From Bifidobacterium pullorum DSM 20433 (GTDB taxonomy: Bacteria; Actinomycetota; Actinomycetes; Actinomycetales; Bifidobacteriaceae): DNA of 64,000 bases. The notes below the pieces were generated by a model, which was given only the letters and a program-made list of their open reading frames with translations, was not told where the DNA came from and ran no database searches. Shown here in pieces: positions 61,694-64,000 of this stretch. Numbering within the stretch: position 1 is the first letter of the stretch; the number at the start of each line of letters is the position of its first letter. Made by a program: the position numbers and the translations under genes. The DNA is taken from positions 62,001 to 126,000 of the forward strand of contig NZ_JDUI01000003.1 of assembly GCF_000771405.1 (NCBI RefSeq), read 5' to 3'.

Positions 61694-62845
61694 TTACGGC
61701 ATCAACGCGCAGAACAGGGCCTCGAACACCAGCGTGGGGTTGCCGTTGCCGTTGAGCCTGCGCCGCGCCGTGGCGATGTCCTCCAGCCGCCGCACCGCAT
61801 CCGCCCGGCTCAGTTTCACCGACAGTTCGGTGATGGCGGTCCGGTTCTCCAGGTTGATCAGCCCGACCGCTTCCTCGGCGTTGTTCTGCAGCACGGCCAC
61901 ATCACGGTAGATGCTGGCCACCGAGTTGAGCGCACGGTCCAACACGTCACGGCTGCGGCGGGTCGCCCGCCGTTTGAGCTCGTCCTTCTTGGCGATGGCG
62001 TTGTATGCGCCACGCAGCGCGGGTGGGATGCGGTCCTTCTCCCCCAGGCCGTTGACGCGCCGGAAATCGGCCTCCGCCGCCGCGGCCTGCCTGTTCACAT
62101 CATCCTGCGCCTGCCCCTGCGCATTGTCGATGAGCCGGCCGGCCAGCAGCACGGCCTCCGAGGCTCGCCTGAGGTTCAGCACGCCCACGACCAATTCGTC
62201 GCGGTCGGCCATGACCCGTTCCTGCGTGGCATAGAGACGCGCCACCCCGATATGCCCCTCGGACAGACGTGCCGCCCTTGCCGCCAGATGGGCGTCGACG
62301 CCGTCGTTGTGCTGCAGGAAATCGGCCACCGCCTGCGTGGACGGCACCGCCAGGTTGACGATGCGGGTGCGGGAGCGGATCGTCGGCAGCACATCCTGCG
62401 CGCTGGGCGCGCACAGCAGCCAGATCGTATGCTCGCTCGGCTCCTCGATTTCCTTGAGCAGCACGTTCGTGGTGCGTTCGAGCATGCGGTCCACATCCTC
62501 GATGATGATGATCCGCCATGGCGCCGTGCTGGGCATCTGTTCGGACTTGGCGATCAGCCCACGCACTTCATCGATGCCGATGGTGACCTTGTTGGTGGCC
62601 AGCACGGTGACATCCGGATGGGTGCCGGCCATCACCTGCTCCGTAACACGCGTGGAGACCTCGCCCAGACCGTGATCGGGGCTTTCCAGCGCCGCGGCGA
62701 ACGCCCGCGCCATGTTGGACCGGCCGGATCCGGGAGGACCGCAGATCAGCCAGGACTGCGCGATGGATTTCGGATCGCCGGCGGCGATGGCGCTCAGCTG
62801 ACCGACCACCTGGCGCTGACCGACGATGGCGTCCCAGACACTCAT
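61694..62845 (-). CDS. holB: DNA polymerase III subunit delta'
   Basis: This is a 383-residue clamp-loader subunit. An ATPase-like P-loop GPPGSGRSN at about residue 36 has Arg in place of the Walker lysine, consistent with the non-hydrolysing delta' role. [19 protein letters not shown] and [16 protein letters not shown] are the DExx and SRC-like regions. The zinc-binding cysteines seen in many delta' and gamma proteins are absent. It overlaps tmk by 4 bases, the usual actinobacterial topA-tmk-holB order. Confidence 0.93.
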   Translation of the reverse strand: MSVWDAIVGQRQVVGQLSAIAAGDPKSIAQSWLICGPPGSGRSNMARAFAAALESPDHGLGEVSTRVTEQVMAGTHPDVTVLATNKVTIGIDEVRGLIAKSEQMPSTAPWRIIIIEDVDRMLERTTNVLLKEIEEPSEHTIWLLCAPSAQDVLPTIRSRTRIVNLAVPSTQAVADFLQHNDGVDAHLAARAARLSEGHIGVARLYATQERVMADRDELVVGVLNLRRASEAVLLAGRLIDNAQGQAQDDVNRQAAAAEADFRRVNGLGEKDRIPPALRGAYNAIAKKDELKRRATRRSRDVLDRALNSVASIYRDVAVLQNNAEEAVGLINLENRTAITELSVKLSRADAVRRLEDIATARRRLNGNGNPTLVFEALFCALMP

Positions 62846-63555
62846 CGCGCACCTCCGGCGTGCGGAACCGGAGCGGCGAACGAGCCACTGCCCGGCATGA
62901 CGCTGCGCCCCTCGTCAACCGAGGCGGTCCGGGAGGCCAGCAGGGCGTCGAAGTCGGCGCGGATGACGTCCCACACCTCGTCGACGGTCCGTGCCGCATC
63001 GACGACGCGGAACCGATCGGGTTCGGACTGCGCCAGCTCCAGGAACGCATTCCGCGTGCGCTGCTGGAAGTCGCCGCCAGCGGATTCCATGCGGTCGGCG
63101 CTATGGGTCAGCCGTTCGTGCGACCGTGACGGGTCCATGTCCAGCAGGTATGTGCGATCAGGCAACAGGCCGTTTGTGGCCCACAGACTGAGATCCCGGA
63201 TCTCGGCAGGCGTCAGCTCGCGTCCGCCCGCCTGGTAGGCCAACGACGAATCGAGATACCGGTCGGTGATGACAACGGTTCCGCGTTCCAATGCCGGCCG
63301 GATCTTCTCCGCCACATGCTGCGCACGGTCGGCGGCGAAGATCAGGGCCTCGGCGCGCGGCGCGATGTCGGCCGCCCCCTCGGGAACGCCGTGCAGCAGC
63401 AGCTGGCGCAGGGCCTTGCCCAACGGCGTGCCGCCGGGCTCGCGGGTCACCACAACCTCAAACCCCAGCGACAGGGCGTGTTCGCGCAACCGTGTGGCCT
63501 GCGTGGTTTTACCCACGCCGTCAACCCCCTCGAACGAGATGAACAACCCTGCCAT
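62842..63555 (-). CDS. tmk: Thymidylate kinase
   Basis: Tmk phosphorylates dTMP with ATP. The 237-residue protein has [19 protein letters not shown] with the P-loop, [14 protein letters not shown] (DR(E/Y) class) and [11 protein letters not shown]. The C-terminal 30 residues are an unconserved tail. AAAGGGGAT precedes the ATG. It overlaps holB by 4 bases and follows topA by about 100 bases, so DNA precursor and replication genes are grouped. Confidence 0.96.
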   Translation of the reverse strand: MAGLFISFEGVDGVGKTTQATRLREHALSLGFEVVVTREPGGTPLGKALRQLLLHGVPEGAADIAPRAEALIFAADRAQHVAEKIRPALERGTVVITDRYLDSSLAYQAGGRELTPAEIRDLSLWATNGLLPDRTYLLDMDPSRSHERLTHSADRMESAGGDFQQRTRNAFLELAQSEPDRFRVVDAARTVDEVWDVIRADFDALLASRTASVDEGRSVMPGSGSFAAPVPHAGGAR

Positions 63556-63659
63556 CGGATCCCCTTTCATGCGGTTCCACCAAGCCTACACACCGCGGTT
63601 CGCGCAACACTCCCGTAAGTCCAAGGCCGGGTGTCCTCGCGTCAGCGGCCGGGGACGGG

Positions 63660-64000
63660 TTACTCGGCCTTGGTCTTGGCCGCCGTGGACTTCTTCGCCG
63701 TCGTCTTGCGGGTCGCGGTCTTCTTGGCTGTGGATGATTTGGTCGACTTGGACGACGTCGTGCGGCGGGTCCGACGCTTGGCCGGCCCGGCGGCGCGTTT
63801 CTCGGCGAGCAGGCGGAACGCCTCGGCCGGTTCGATCGACTCGGGCGTGTACTGCTTGGGCAGCGTGCGGTTCGTCTCGCCATCGGTGATGTAGGCACCG
63901 TAGAAGCCGTCCTTGATGGTCACAGGCTTGCCGGTCTCCGGGTCCGGGCCCAGCTCGCGCAGCGGCGGCTTGGCTGCGCCGCGACCACGACCGCGGCCAT
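63660..64000 (-). CDS. topA: DNA topoisomerase I, C-terminal part (5' end outside window)
   Basis: Topoisomerase I relaxes negative supercoils. Only the C-terminal end is present: LGPDPETGKPVTIKDGFYG is one of the repeated TopA C-terminal domain motifs, and the frame continues beyond the right edge. The tail is extremely lysine-, serine- and threonine-rich (KKTATRKTTAKKSTAAKTK), as is usual for actinobacterial TopA. tmk and holB follow on the same strand. Confidence 0.9.
   Translation of the reverse strand, partial: GRGRGRGAAKPPLRELGPDPETGKPVTIKDGFYGAYITDGETNRTLPKQYTPESIEPAEAFRLLAEKRAAGPAKRRTRRTTSSKSTKSSTAKKTATRKTTAKKSTAAKTKAE

Overview
The window looks like chromosomal DNA from a high-GC Bifidobacterium. 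The marker genes and their order fit this: rimM-trmD, rpmB-recG-rsmD, topA-tmk-holB, leuCD beside a divergent IclR-type regulator, a short (505-residue) formate-tetrahydrofolate ligase, a C69 dipeptidase, and a sortase-assembled pilus locus. The species cannot be fixed from the sequence alone. No transposase, integrase, phage gene or CRISPR array was found, so this is core chromosome with a few accessory islands.

Layout from left to right. 1-6.1 kb: rimM (partial), trmD, a helix-turn-helix/RsmD fusion, recG, rpmB. 6.4-16.9 kb: a PfkB-like protein with a changed catalytic motif, a large TPR protein, an Atg22-like MFS permease, an L,D-transpeptidase, aspartate ammonia-lyase, a Gdx-type SMR exporter behind a guanidine-III riboswitch, an Mbeg1/DUF2974-like hydrolase and a sugar acetyltransferase. 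17-31.7 kb: a TetR regulator, a DUF559 protein with an AbiEi-like N-terminus, an MscS channel, a CPBP protease, the AmmeMemoRadiSam pair (amrS and a Memo-AMMECR1 fusion), ddl, a zinc-ribbon membrane protein, gpsA, plsC, and a second DUF559 protein flanked by two MITE-like elements. 31.7-40.8 kb: murA, a dihydroorotate-dehydrogenase-like enzyme and a five-gene pilus locus (HTH regulator, tip pilin, major pilin, class C sortase, minor pilin). 41-48 kb: leuDC with its IclR regulator, a metallophosphoesterase, tRNA-Gln and tRNA-Glu, and gltX. 48-64 kb: a ThiY/ThiX transporter without an ATPase, two DUF805 proteins, a histidine phosphatase, an MFS permease, a GtrA protein, a MIF-like tautomerase, fhs, pepD, a PEBP protein, and holB-tmk-topA (topA partial).

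The most unusual feature is repeat DNA. Most larger intergenic gaps are filled by one of several families of palindromic or tandem repeats. The main one is a roughly 63-bp unit with the core CAACAGTTGAA, present at six loci in groups of two to six. Some elements also lie inside conserved genes without breaking the frame: a perfect 21-nt inverted repeat (75 bp, exactly 25 codons) within trmD, and two repeat-derived insertions within recG. The trmD element has a free-standing relative at 56857-56937, and one recG element has a relative at 61611-61689. This resembles the in-frame palindromic elements known from Rickettsia and is the best candidate for an undescribed system here.

Other notable points are the HTH-coiled-coil module fused to RsmD, which has a stand-alone paralogue heading the pilus operon; the guanidine-III riboswitch directly abutting the gdx Shine-Dalgarno sequence; and a MIF-like tautomerase.
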